From Panagrolaimus kolymaensis (Eukaryota > Nematoda > Chromadorea > Rhabditida > Panagrolaimidae), in NCBI GenBank assembly GCA_028622995.1, contig JAJQJQ010000025.1, positions 620,001 to 684,000 of the forward strand: DNA of 64,000 nt, in the 5' to 3' direction. Below the pieces are notes generated by a model. That model was not told the DNA's origin. It saw nothing but the letters and a program-made list of their open reading frames with translations, and ran no database searches. Below are positions 22,791 to 36,166 of the stretch, in pieces (the first letter of the stretch is position 1; each line of letters starts with the position of its first letter). A program made the position numbers and the translations under genes.

Positions 22791-24614
22791 TTGAATCAAA
22801 AGCAAGGCAGATATTGAGTACAAATTTAAGGTTAAAATATGGAACTCGAAAAAGTGCATTCAAAAATTTCTTTTATTTAATTTTCTTCACAGAAAACCAT
22901 TTTTATAATTAGTTTTTAGGATTCTGTGAAGTTTCGAATTTGTAGAAATAAACACGACCAAGATATTGAGTACAAATTTAAGGTTAAAATATTCAACTCG
23001 AAAGAATGCATTCAAAAATTTCTTTTATTTGATTTTCTTCACAGAAAACCATTTTTATAATTAGTTTTTAGGATTCTGTGAATTTTCGAATTTGTTGAAT
23101 CAAATGCAAGGCAGATATTGAGTACAAATTTAAGGTTAAAATATGGAACTCGAAAAAGTGCATTCAAAAATTTCTTTTATTTTATTTTCTTCACAGAAAA
23201 CCATTTTTATAATTAGTTTTTAGGATTCTGTGAAGTTTCGAATTTGTAGAAATAAACACGACCAAGATATTGAGTACAAATTTAAGGTTTAAATATGCAA
23301 CTCGAAAGAATGCATTCAAAAATTTCTTTTATTTGATTTTCTTCACAGAAAACCATTTTTATAATTAGTTTTTAGGATTCTGTGAAGTTTCGAATTTGTA
23401 GAAATAAACACGACCAAGATATTGAGTACAAATTTAAGGTTAAAATATGCAACTCGAAAGAATGCATTCAAAAATTTCTTTTATTTGATTTTCTTCACAG
23501 AAAACCATTTTTATAATTAGTTTTTAGGATTCTGTGAAGTTTCGAATTTGTAGAAATAAACACGACCAAGATATTGAGTACAAATTTAAGGTTAAAATAT
23601 GCAACTCGAAAGAATGCATTCAAAAATTTCTTTTATTTGATTTTCTTCACAGAAAACCATTTTTATAATTAGTTTTTAGGATTCTGTGAAGTTTCGAATT
23701 TGTAGAAATAAACACGACCAAGATATTGAGTACAAATTTAAGGTTAAAATATGCAACTCGAAAGAATGCATTCAAAAATTTCTTTTATTTGATTTTCTTC
23801 ACAGAAAACCATTTTTATAATTAATTTTTAGGATTCTGTGAAGTTTCGAATTTGTAGAAATAAACACGACCAAGATATTGAGTACAAATTTAAGGTTAAA
23901 ATATGCAACTCGAAAAAGTGCATTCAAAAATTTCTTTTATTTGATTTTCTTCACAGAAAACCATTTTTATAATTAGTTTTTAGGATTCTGTGAAGTTTCG
24001 AATTTGTAGAAATAAACACGACCAAGATATTGAGTACAAATTTAAGGTTAAAATATGCAACTCGAAAGAATGCGTTCAAAAATTTCTTTTATTTGATTTT
24101 CTTCACAGAAAACCATTTTTATAATTAGTTTTTAGGATTCTGTGAAGTTTCGAATTTGTAGAAATAAACACGACCAAGATATTGAGTACAAATTTAAGGT
24201 TAAAATATGCAACTCGAAAGAATGCATTCAAAAATTTCTTTTATTTGATTTTCTTCACAGAAAACCATTTTTATAATTAGTTTTTAGGATTCTGTGAAGT
24301 TTCGAATTTGTAGAAATAAACACGACCAAGATATTGAGTACAAATTTAAGGTTAAAATATGCAACTCGAAAGAATGCATTCAAAAATTTCTTTTATTTGA
24401 TTTTCTTCACAGAAAACCATTTTTATAATTAATTTTTAGGATTCTGTGAAGTTTCGAATTTGTAGAAATAAACACGACCAAGATATTGAGTACAAATTTA
24501 AGGTTAAAATATGCAACTCGAAAAAGTGCATTCAAAAATTTCTTTTATTTGATTTTCTTCACAGAAAACCATATTTATAATTAGTTTTTAGGATTCTGTG
24601 AAGTTTCGAATTTG
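22791..24614 (+). repeat. A-rich, mutation-rich island
   Basis: Twelve monomers, mostly A cassettes with gaaagaatgc. Private substitutions are concentrated here: atatggaac at 22791-22942 and 23095-23246, atattcaac in 22943-23094, atttaatt near 22876, tttattttc near 23180, gaattttcg near 23081, ttaattttta near 23821 and 24430, tgcgttc near 24073, and catattt near 24571. The first tttaaat allele of the window appears near 23287. Higher divergence suggests older, less homogenised monomers. Confidence 0.8.
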
Positions 24615-26438
24615 TTGAATCAAAAGCAAGGCAGATATTGAGTACAAATTTAAGGTTAAAATATGCAACTCGAAAAAGTGCATTCAAAAATTTCTTTTAT
24701 TTGATTTTCTTCACAGAAAACCATTTTTATAATTAGTTTTTAGGATTCTGTGAAGTTTCGAATTTGTTGAATCAAATGCAAGGCAGATATTGAGTACAAA
24801 TTTAAGGTTAAAATATGCAACTCGAAAGAGTGCATTCTAAAATTTCTTTTATTTGATTTTCTTCACAGAAAACCATTTTTATAATTAGTTTTAAGGATTC
24901 TGTGAAGTTTCGAATTTGTAGAAATAAACACGACCAAGATATTGAGTACAAATTTAAGGTTAAAATATGCAACTCGAAAGAGTGCATTCAAAAATTTCTT
25001 TTATTTGATTTTCTTCACAGAAAACCATTTTTATAATTAGTTTTTAGGATTCTGTGAAGTTTCGAATTTGTTGAATCAAAAGCAAGGCAGATATTGAGTA
25101 CAAATTTAAGGTTAAAATATGCAACTCGAAAAAGTGCATTCAAAAATTTCTTTTATTTGATTTTCTTCACAGAAAACCATTTTTATAATTAGTTTTTAGG
25201 ATTCTGTGAAGTTTCGCATTTGTTGAATCAAATGCAAGGCAGATATTGAGTTCAAATTTAAGGTTAAAATATGCAACTCGAAAGAGTGCATTCAAAAATT
25301 TCTTTTATTTGATTTTCTTCACAGAAAACCATTTTTATAATTAGTTTTTAGGATTCTGTGAAGTTTCGAATTTGTTGAATCTAATGCAATGCAGATATTG
25401 AGTTCAAATTTAAGGTTAAAATATGCAACTCGAAAGAGTGCATTCTAAAATTTCTTTTATTTGATTTTCTTCACAGAAAACCATTTTTATAATTAGTTTT
25501 TAGGATTCTGTGAAGTTTCGAATTTGTTGAATCTAATGCAAGGCAGATATTGAGTTCAAATTTAAGGTTAAAATATGCAACTCGAAAGAGTGCATTCAAA
25601 AATTTCTTTTATTTGATTTTCTTCACAGAAAACCATTTTTATAATTAGTTTTTAGGATTCTGTGAAGTTTCGAATTTGTTGAATCAAAAGCAAGGCAGAT
25701 ATTGAGTACAAATTTAAGGTTAAAATATGCAACTCGAAAAAGTGCATTCAAAAATTTCTTTTATTTGATTTTCTTCACAGAAAACCATTTTTATAATTAG
25801 TTTTAAGGATTCTGTGAAGTTTCGAATTTGTTGAATCAAAAGCAAGGCAGATATTGAGTACAAATTTAAGGTTAAAATATGCAACTCGAAAAAGTGCATT
25901 CAAAAATTTCTTTTATTTGATTTTCTTCACAGAAAACCATTTTTATAATTAGTTTTAAGGATTCTGTGAAGTTTCGAATTTGTTGAATCAAAAGCAAGGC
26001 AGATATTGAGTACAAATTTAAGGTTAAAATATGCAACTCGAAAAAGTGCATTCAAAAATTTCTTTTATTTGATTTTCTTCACAGAAAACCATTTTTATAA
26101 TTAGTTTTTAGGATTCTGTGAAGTTTCGAATTTGTTGAATCAAAAGCAAGGCAGATATTGAGTACAAATTTAAGGTTAAAATATGCAACTCGAAAAAGTG
26201 CATTCAAAAATTTCTTTTATTTGATTTTCTTCACAGAAAACCATTTTTATAATTAGTTTTTAGGATTCTGTGAAGTTTCGAATTTGTTGAATCAAAAGCA
26301 AGGCAGATATTGAGTACAAATTTAAGGTTAAAATATGCAACTCGAAAAAGTGCATTCTAAAATTTCTTTTATTTGATTTTCTTCACAGAAAACCATTTTT
26401 ATAATTAGTTTTTAGGATTCTGTGAAGTTTCGAATTTG
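24615..26438 (+). repeat. A/B mosaic preceding the 10-mer
   Basis: Twelve monomers, mostly B with one A cassette at 24919. New alleles enter here: ttttaagg (M127 a), cattcta (M72 t), gagttc, and the ctaatgc cassette at 25375 (with gcaatgcag) and 25527. These become building blocks of the 10-mer and 13-mer repeats to the right. Confidence 0.75.
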
Positions 26439-27958
26439 TTGAATCTAATGCAAGGCAGATATTGAGTTCAAATTTAAGGTTAAAATATGCAACTCGAAAG
26501 AGTGCATTCTAAAATTTCTTTTATTTGATTTTCTTCACAGAAAACCATTTTTATAATTAGTTTTTAGGATTCTGTGAAGTTTCGAATTTGTAGAAATAAA
26601 CACGACCAAGATATTGAGTACAAATTTAAGGTTAAAATATGCAACTCGAAAGAATACATTCAAAAATTTCTTTTATTTGATTTTCTTCACAGAAAACCAT
26701 TTTTATAATTAGTTTTTAGGATTCTGTGAAGTTTCGAATTTGTTGAATCAAATGCAAGGCAGATATTGAGTTCAAATTTAAGGTTAAAATATGCAACTCG
26801 AAAGAGTGCATTCAAAAATTTCTTTTATTTGATTTTCTTCACAGAAAACCATTTTTATAATTAGTTTTTAGGATTCTGTGAAGTTTCGAATTTGTTGAAT
26901 CAAATGCAAGGCAGATATTGAGTACAAATTTAAGGTTTAAATATGCAACTCGAAAGAGTGCATTCAAAAATTTCTTTTATTTGATTTTCTTCACAGAAAA
27001 CCATTTTTATAATTAGTTTTTAGGATTCTGTGAAGTTTCGAATTTGTTGAATCAAAAGCAAGGCAGATATTGAGTACAAATTTAAGGTTAAAATATGCAA
27101 CTCGAAAAAGTGCATTCAAAAATTTCTTTTATTTGATTTTCTTCACAGAAAACCATTTTTATAATTAGTTTTTAGGATTCTGTGAAGTTTCGAATTTGTT
27201 GAATCAAATGCAAGGCAGATATTGAGTACAAATTTAAGGTTTAAATATGCAACTCGAAAAAGTGCATTCAAAAATTTCTTTTATTTGATTTTCTTCACAG
27301 AAAACCATTTTTATAATTAGTTTTAAGGATTCTGTGAAGTTTCGAATTTGTTGAATCAAATGCAAGGCAGATATTGAGTACAAATTTAAGGTTAAAATAT
27401 GCAACTCGAAAAAGTGCATTCAAAAATTTCTTTTATTTGATTTTCTTCACAGAAAACCATTTTTATAATTAGTTTTTAGGATTCTGTGAAGTTTCGAATT
27501 TGTTGAATCAAAAGCAAGGCAGATATTGAGTACAAATTTAAGGTTAAAATATGCAACTCGAAAAAGTGCATTCTAAAATTTCTTTTATTTGATTTTCTTC
27601 ACAGAAAACCATTTTTATAATTAGTTTTAAGGATTCTGTGAAGTTTCGAATTTGTAGAAATAAACACGACCAAGATATTGAGTACAAATTTAAGGTTTAA
27701 ATATGCAACTCGAAAGAGTGCATTCAAAAATTTCTTTTATTTGATTTTCTTCACAGAAAACCATTTTTATAATTAGTTTTTAGGATTCTGTGAAGTTTCG
27801 AATTTGTTGAATCAAAAGCAAGGCAGATATTGAGTACAAATTTAAGGTTAAAATATGCAACTCGAAAGAGTGCATTCAAAAATTTCTTTTATTTGATTTT
27901 CTTCACAGAAAACCATTTTTATAATTAGTTTTTAGGATTCTGTGAAGTTTCGAATTTG
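26439..27958 (+). repeat. 10-monomer higher-order unit (1520 bp)
   Basis: It begins with a ctaatgc/gagttc/cattcta monomer, then an A cassette with gaaagaatac, then a gagttc B, a tttaaat B with gaaagagtgc, a caaaagc B, a tttaaat B with ttttaagg, and others. The first seven monomers match those starting at 27959 (offset 1520 bp). It is a shorter relative of the following 13-mer. Confidence 0.85.
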
Positions 27959-29934
27959 TTGAATCTAATGCAAGGCAGATATTGAGTTCAAATTTAAGGT
28001 TAAAATATGCAACTCGAAAGAGTGCATTCTAAAATTTCTTTTATTTGATTTTCTTCACAGAAAACCATTTTTATAATTAGTTTTTAGGATTCTGTGAAGT
28101 TTCGAATTTGTAGAAATAAACACGACCAAGTTATTGAGTACAAATTTAAGGTTAAAATATGCAACTCGAAAGAATACATTCAAAAATTTCTTTTATTTGA
28201 TTTTCTTCACAGAAAACCATTTTTATAATTAGTTTTTAGGATTCTGTGAAGTTTCGAATTTGTTGAATCAAATGCAAGGCAGATATTGAGTTCAAATTTA
28301 AGGTTAAAATATGCAACTCGAAAGAGTGCATTCAAAAATTTCTTTTATTTGATTTTCTTCACAGAAAACCATTTTTATAATTAGTTTTTAGGATTCTGTG
28401 AAGTTTCGAATTTGTTGAATCAAATGCAAGGCAGATATTGAGTACAAATTTAAGGTTTAAATATGCAACTCGAAAGAGTGCATTCAAAAATTTCTTTTAT
28501 TTGATTTTCTTCACAGAAAACCATTTTTATAATTAGTTTTTAGGATTCTGTGAAGTTTCGAATTTGTTGAATCAAAAGCAAGGCAGATATTGAGTACAAA
28601 TTTAAGGTTAAAATATGCAACTCGAAAAAGTGCATTCAAAAATTTCTTTTATTTGATTTTCTTCACAGAAAACCATTTTTATAATTAGTTTTTAGGATTC
28701 TGTGAAGTTTCGAATTTGTTGAATCAAATGCAAGGCAGATATTGAGTACAAATTTAAGGTTTAAATATGCAACTCGAAAAAGTGCATTCAAAAATTTCTT
28801 TTATTTGATTTTCTTCACAGAAAACCATTTTTATAATTAGTTTTAAGGATTCTGTGAAGTTTCGAATTTGTTGAATCAAATGCAAGGCAGATATTGAGTA
28901 CAAATTTAAGGTTAAAATATGCAACTCGAAAAAGTGCATTCAAAAATTTCTTTTATTTGATTTTCTTCACAGAAAACCATATTTATAATTAGTTTTTAGG
29001 ATTCTGTGAAGTTTCGAATTTGTTGAATCAAAAGCAAGGCAGATATTGAGTACAAATTTAAGGTTAAAATATGCAACTCGAAAAAGTGCATTCAAAAATT
29101 TCTTTTATTTGATTTTCTTCACAGAAAACCATTTTTATAATTAGTTTTTAGGATTCTGTGAAGTTTCGAATTTGTTGAATCAAAAGCAAGGCAGATATTG
29201 AGTACAAATTTAAGGTTAAAATATGCAACTCGAAAAAGTGCATTCTAAAATTTCTTTTATTTGATTTTCTTCACAGAAAACCATTTTTATAATTAGTTTT
29301 AAGGATTCTGTGAAGTTTCGAATTTGTAGAAATAAACACGACCAAGATATTGAGTACAAATTTAAGGTTAAAATATGCAACTCGAAAGAATACATTCAAA
29401 AATTTCTTTTATTTGATTTTCTTCACAGAAAACCATTTTTATAATTAGTTTTTAGGATTCTGTGAAGTTTCGCATTTGTTGAATCAAATGCAAGGCAGAT
29501 ATTGAGTTCAAATTTAAGGTTAAAATATGCAACTCGAAAGAGTGCATTCAAAAATTTCTTTTATTTGATTTTCTTCACAGAAAACCATTTTTATAATTAG
29601 TTTTTAGGATTCTGTGAAGTTTCGAATTTGTAGAAATAAACACGACCAAGATATTGAGTACAAATTTAAGGTTAAAATATGCAACTCGAAAGAGTGCATT
29701 CAAAAATTTCTTTTATTTGATTTTCTTCACAGAAAACCATTTTTATAATTAGTTTTTAGGATTCTGTGAAGTTTCGAATTTGTTGAATCAAATGCAAGGC
29801 AGATATTGAGTTCAAATTTAAGGTTAAAATATGCAACTCGAAAGAGTGCATTCAAAAATTTCTTTTATTTGATTTTCTTCACAGAAAACCATTTTTATAA
29901 TTAGTTTTTAGGATTCTGTGAAGTTTCGAATTTG
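27959..29934 (+). repeat. 13-monomer higher-order unit, copy 1 (1976 bp)
   Basis: It starts with the same ctaatgc cassette and an A/gaaagaatac monomer. Its seventh monomer carries the catattt change at 28981, which recurs at 30957 and 32933 at exact 1976-bp steps. The last five monomers differ in allele content from copy 2. Confidence 0.85.
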
Positions 29935-31910
29935 TTGAATCTAATGCAAGGCAGATATTGAGTTCAAATTTAAGGTTAAAATATGCAACTCGAAAGAGTG
30001 CATTCTAAAATTTCTTTTATTTGATTTTCTTCACAGAAAACCATTTTTATAATTAGTTTTTAGGATTCTGTGAAGTTTCGAATTTGTAGAAATAAACACG
30101 ACCAAGATATTGAGTACAAATTTAAGGTTAAAATATGCAACTCGAAAGAATACATTCAAAAATTTCTTTTATTTGATTTTCTTCACAGAAAACCATTTTT
30201 ATAATTAGTTTTTAGGATTCTGTGAAGTTTCGAATTTGTTGAATCAAATGCAAGGCAGATATTGAGTTCAAATTTAAGGTTAAAATATGCAACTCGAAAG
30301 AGTGCATTCAAAAATTTCTTTTATTTGATTTTCTTCACAGAAAACCATTTTTATAATTAGTTTTTAGGATTCTGTGAAGTTTCGAATTTGTTGAATCAAA
30401 TGCAAGGCAGATATTGAGTACAAATTTAAGGTTTAAATATGCAACTCGAAAGAGTGCATTCAAAAATTTCTTTTATTTGATTTTCTTCACAGAAAACCAT
30501 TTTTATAATTAGTTTTTAGGATTCTGTGAAGTTTCGAATTTGTTGAATCAAAAGCAAGGCAGATATTGAGTACAAATTTAAGGTTAAAATATGCAACTCG
30601 AAAAAGTGCATTCAAAAATTTCTTTTATTTGATTTTCTTCACAGAAAACCATTTTTATAATTAGTTTTTAGGATTCTGTGAAGTTTCGAATTTGTTGAAT
30701 CAAATGCAAGGCAGATATTGAGTACAAATTTAAGGTTTAAATATGCAACTCGAAAAAGTGCATTCAAAAATTTCTTTTATTTGATTTTCTTCACAGAAAA
30801 CCATTTTTATAATTAGTTTTAAGGATTCTGTGAAGTTTCGAATTTGTTGAATCAAATGCAAGGCAGATATTGAGTACAAATTTAAGGTTAAAATATGCAA
30901 CTCGAAAAAGTGCATTCAAAAATTTCTTTTATTTGATTTTCTTCACAGAAAACCATATTTATAATTAGTTTTTAGGATTCTGTGAAGTTTCGAATTTGTT
31001 GAATCAAAAGCAAGGCAGATATTGAGTACAAATTTAAGGTTAAAATATGCAACTCGAAAAAGTGCATTCAAAAATTTCTTTTATTTGATTTTCTTCACAG
31101 AAAACCATTTTTATAATTAGTTTTTAGGATTCTGTGAAGTTTCGAATTTGTTGAATCAAATGCAAGGCAGATATTGAGTACAAATTTAAGGTTTAAATAT
31201 GCAACTCGAAAAAGTGCATTCTAAAATTTCTTTTATTTGATTTTCTTCACAGAAAACCATTTTTATAATTAGTTTTAAGGATTCTGTGAAGTTTCGAATT
31301 TGTAGAAATAAACACGACCAAGATATTGAGTACAAATTTAAGGTTAAAATATGCAACTCGAAAGAGTGCATTCAAAAATTTCTTTTATTTGATTTTCTTC
31401 ACAGAAAACCATTTTTATAATTAGTTTTTAGGATTCTGTGAAGTTTCGAATTTGTTGAATCAAAAGCAAGGCAGATATTGAGTACAAATTTAAGGTTAAA
31501 ATATGCAACTCGAAAAAGTGCATTCAAAAATTTCTTTTATTTGATTTTCTTCACAGAAAACCATTTTTATAATTAGTTTTTAGGATTCTGTGAAGTTTCG
31601 AATTTGTTGAATCAAATGCAAGGCAGATATTGAGTACAAATTTAAGGTTAAAATATGCAACTCGAAAAAGTGCATTCAAAAATTTCTTTTATTTGATTTT
31701 CTTCACAGAAAACCATTTTTATAATTAGTTTTTAGGATTCTGTGAAGTTTCGAATTTGTAGAAATAAACACGACCAAGATATTGAGTACAAATTTAAGGT
31801 TAAAATATGCAACTCGAAAGAATACATTCAAAAATTTCTTTTATTTGATTTTCTTCACAGAAAACCATTTTTATAATTAGTTTTAAGGATTCTGTGAAGT
31901 TTCGAATTTG
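29935..31910 (+). repeat. 13-monomer higher-order unit, copy 2 (1976 bp)
   Basis: The first eight monomers repeat copy 1. The ninth has tttaaat plus cattcta plus ttttaagg. It ends with an A/gaaagaatac/ttttaagg monomer at 31759. Confidence 0.85.
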
Positions 31911-34190
31911 TTGAATCAAATGCAAGGCAGATATTGAGTACAAATTTAAGGTTAAAATATGCAACTCGAAAAAGTGCATTCAAAAATTTCTTTTATTTGA
32001 TTTTCTTCACAGAAAACCATTTTTATAATTAGTTTTTAGGATTCTGTGAAGTTTCGAATTTGTTGAATCAAATGCAAGGCAGATATTGAGTACAAATTTA
32101 AGGTTAAAATATGCAACTCGAAAATGTGCATTCAAAAATTTCTTTTATTTGATTTTCTTCACAGAAAACCATTTTTATAATTAGTTTTTAGGATTCTGTG
32201 AAGTTTCGAATTTGTTGAATCAAATGCAAGGCAGATATTGAGTTCAAATTTAAGGTTAAAATATGCAACTCGAAAGAGTGCATTCAAAAATTTCTTTTAT
32301 TTGATTTTCTTCACAGAAAACCATTTTTATAATTAGTTTTTAGGATTCTGTGAAGTTTCGAATTTGTTGAATCAAATGCAAGGCAGATATTGAGTACAAA
32401 TTTAAGGTTTAAATATGCAACTCGAAAGAGTGCATTCAAAAATTTCTTTTATTTGATTTTCTTCACAGAAAACCATTTTTATAATTAGTTTTTAGGATTC
32501 TGTGAAGTTTCGAATTTGTTGAATCAAAAGCAAGGCAGATATTGAGTACAAATTTAAGGTTAAAATATGCAACTCGAAAAAGTGCATTCAAAAATTTCTT
32601 TTATTTGATTTTCTTCACAGAAAACCATTTTTATAATTAGTTTTTAGGATTCTGTGAAGTTTCGAATTTGTTGAATCAAATGCAAGGCAGATATTGAGTA
32701 CAAATTTAAGGTTTAAATATGCAACTCGAAAAAGTGCATTCAAAAATTTCTTTTATTTGATTTTCTTCACAGAAAACCATTTTTATAATTAGTTTTAAGG
32801 ATTCTGTGAAGTTTCGAATTTGTTGAATCAAATGCAAGGCAGATATTGAGTACAAATTTAAGGTTAAAATATGCAACTCGAAAAAGTGCATTCAAAAATT
32901 TCTTTTATTTGATTTTCTTCACAGAAAACCATATTTATAATTAGTTTTTAGGATTCTGTGAAGTTTCGAATTTGTTGAATCAAAAGCAAGGCAGATATTG
33001 AGTACAAATTTAAGGTTAAAATATGCAACTCGAAAAAGTGCATTCAAAAATTTCTTTTATTTGATTTTCTTCACAGAAAACCATTTTTATAATTAGTTTT
33101 TAGGATTCTGTGAAGTTTCGAATTTGTTGAATCAAATGCAAGGCAGATATTGAGTACAAATTTAAGGTTTAAATATGCAACTCGAAAAAGTGCATTCTAA
33201 AATTTCTTTTATTTGATTTTCTTCACAGAAAACCATTTTTATAATTAGTTTTAAGGATTCTGTGAAGTTTCGAATTTGTAGAAATAAACACGACCAAGAT
33301 ATTGAGTACAAATTTAAGGTTAAAATATGCAACTCGAAAAAGTGCATTCAAAAATTTCTTTTATTTGATTTTCTTCACAGAAAACCATTTTTATAATTAG
33401 TTTTTAGGATTCTGTGAAGTTTCGAATTTGTTGAATCAAATGCAAGGCAGATATTGAGTACAAATTTAAGGTTAAAAAATGCAACTCGAAAAAGTGCATT
33501 CAAAAATTTCTTTTATTTGATTTTCTTCACAGAAAACCATTTTTATAATTACTTTTTAGGATTCTGTGAAGTTTCGAATTTGTTGAATCAAATGCAAGGC
33601 AGATATTGAGTACAAATTTAAGGTTTAAATATGCAACTCGAAAAAGTGCATTCAAAAATTTCTTTTATTTGATTTTCTTCACAGAAAACCATTTTTATAA
33701 TTAGTTTTTAGGATTCTGTGAAGTTTCGAATTTGTTGAATCAAAAGCAAGGCAGATATTGAGTACAAATTTAAGGTTAAAATATGCAACTCGAAAAAGTG
33801 CATTCAAAAATTTCTTTTATTTGATTTTCTTCACAGAAAACCATTTTTATAATTAGTTTTTAGGATTCTGTGAAGTTTCGAATTTGTTGAATCAAATGCA
33901 AGGCAGATATTGAGTACAAATTTAAGGTTAAAATATGCAACTCGAAAAAGTGCATTCAAAAATTTCTTTTATTTGATTTTCTTCACAGAAAACCATTTTT
34001 ATAATTAGTTTTTAGGATTCTGTGAAGTTTCGAATTTGTAGAAATAAACACGACCAAGATATTGAGTACAAATTTAAGGTTAAAATATGCAACTCGAAAG
34101 AATACATTCAAAAATTTCTTTTATTTGATTTTCTTCACAGAAAACCATTTTTATAATTAGTTTTAAGGATTCTGTGAAGTTTCGAATTTG
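31911..34190 (+). repeat. 13-mer copy 3, expanded to 15 monomers
   Basis: Monomers at 32215-33278 match 30239-31302 at an offset of 1976 bp. Two extra monomers (33431, with ttaaaaaatg and attactttt, and 33583, with tttaaat) then intervene. The caaaagc, caaatgc, A/gaaagaatac/ttttaagg series at 31455-31910 recurs at 33735-34190 at an offset of 2280 bp (15 x 152). This shows insertion of a two-monomer unit into a higher-order repeat. Confidence 0.8.
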
Positions 34191-34494
34191 TTGAATCAAA
34201 TGCAAGGCAGATATTGAGTACAAATTTAAGGTTAAAATATGCAACTCGAAAAAGTGCATTCAAAAATTTCTTTTATTTGATTTTCTTCACAGAAAACCAT
34301 TTTTATAATTAGTTTTTAGGATTCTGTGAAGTTTCGAATTTGTTGAATCAAATGCAAGGCAGATATTGAGTACAAATTTAAGGTTAAAATATGCAACTCG
34401 AAAAAGTGCATTCAAAAATTTCTTTTATTTGATTTTCTTCACAGAAAACCATTTTTATAATTAGTTTTTAGGATTCTGTGAAGTTTCGAATTTG

Positions 34495-35102
34495 TTGAAT
34501 CAAATGCAGGGCAGATATTGAGTACAAATTTAAGGTTTAAATATGCAACTCGAAAAAGTGCATTCAAAAATTTCTTTTATTTGATTTTCTTCACAGAAAA
34601 CCATTTTTATAATTAGTTTTTAGGATTCTGTGAAGTTTCGAATTTGTTGAATCAAATGCAAGGCAGATATTGAGTACAAATTTAAGGTTAAAATATGCAA
34701 CTCGAAAAAGTGCATTCAAAAATTTCTTTTATTTGATTTTCTTCACAGAAAACCATTTTTATAATTAGTTTTTAGGATTCTGTGAAGTTTCGAATTTGTT
34801 GAATCAAATGCAGGGCAGATATTGAGTACAAATTTAAGGTTTAAATATGCAACTCGAAAAAGTGCATTCAAAAATTTCTTTTATTTGATTTTCTTCACAG
34901 AAAACCATTTTTATAATTAGTTTTTAGGATTCTGTGAAGTTTCGAATTTGTTGAATCAAATGCAAGGCAGATATTGAGTACAAATTTAAGGTTTAAATAT
35001 GCAACTCGAAAAAGTGCATTCAAAAATTTCTTTTATTTGATTTTCTTCACAGAAAACCATTTTTATAATTAGTTTTTAGGATTCTGTGAAGTTTCGAATT
35101 TG
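34495..35102 (+). repeat. Doubled dimer marked by gcagggcag (2 x 304 bp)
   Basis: The private cassette variant gcagggcag occurs at 34509 and 34813 only, 304 bp apart. The first copy is followed by a ttaaaat monomer and the second by a tttaaat monomer. Confidence 0.75.
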
Positions 35103-36166
35103 TTGAATCAAATGCAAGGCAGATATTGAGTTCAAATTTAAGGTTAAAATATGCAACTCGAAAGAATGCATTCAAAAATTTCTTTTATTTGATTTTCTTC
35201 ACAGAAAACCATTTTTATAATTAGTTTTTAGGATTCTGTGAAGTTTCGAATTTGTTGAATCAAATGCAAGGCAGATATTGAGTACAAATTTAAGGTTTAA
35301 ATATGCAACTCGAAAAAGTGCATTCAAAAATTTCTTTTATTTGATTTTCTTCACAGAAAACCATTTTTATAATTAGTTTTAAGGATTCTGTGAAGTTTCG
35401 AATTTGTTGAATCAAATGCAAGGCAGATATTGAGTACAAATTTAAGGTTTAAATATGCAACTCGAAAAAGTGCATTCAAAAATTTCTTTTATTTAATTTT
35501 CTTCACAGAAAACCATTTTTATAATTAGTTTTAAGGATTCTGTGAAGTTTCGAATTTGTTGAATCAAAAGCAAGGCAGATATTGAGTACAAATTTAAGGT
35601 TAAAATATGCAACTCGAAAGAATGCATTCAAAAATTTCTTTTATTTGATTTTCTTCACAGAAAACCATTTTTATAATTAGTTTTTAGGATTCTGTGAAGT
35701 TTCGAATTTGTTGAATCAAAAGCAAGGCAGATATTGAGTACAAATTTAAGGTTTAAATATGCAACTCGAAAAAGTGCATTCAAAAATTTCTTTTATTTGA
35801 TTTTCTTCACAGAAAACCATTTTTATAATTAGTTTTTAGGATTCTGTGAAGTTTCGAATTTGTTGAATCAAATGCAAGGCAGATATTGAGTACAAATTTA
35901 AGGTTAAAATATGCAACTCGAAAAAGTGCATTCAAAAATTTCTTTTATTTGATTTTCTTCACAGAAAACCATTTTTATAATTAGTTTTTAGGATTCTGTG
36001 AAGTTTCGAATTTGTTGAATCAAATGCAAGGCAGATATTGAGTACAAATTTAAGGTTTAAATATGCAACTCGAAAAAGTGCATTCAAAAATTTCTTTTAT
36101 TTGATTTTCTTCACAGAAAACCATTTTTATAATTAGTTTTTAGGATTCTGTGAAGTTTCGAATTTG
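35103..36166 (+). repeat. Seven-monomer stretch sharing a four-monomer motif with 38751-39358
   Basis: The series of two tttaaat/ttttaagg monomers, a caaaagc with gaaagaatgc, and a caaaagc with tttaaat at 35255-35862 recurs at 38751-39358, an offset of 3496 bp (23 x 152). The caaaagc plus tttaaat combination is rare and I saw it only at these two places. An atttaattt change near 35492 is private. Confidence 0.7.

Noticed and set aside
27234..27419. Minus-strand open frames of 61-62 codons, with near-identical copies at 28754, 30730, 31186, 32706, 33162, 38026, 38938, 39698, 48511, 49575, 52615, 52918, 56869 and 57780
   Set aside because: Each spans about 1.2 satellite monomers. Since 152 is not a multiple of 3, the frame shifts with every monomer and cannot extend. 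The frames open only where ttttaagg or a 1-bp T loss removes a stop, and the tttaaat allele merely lengthens them by two codons. There is no start context, domain or codon signal, so these are by-products of the repeat.
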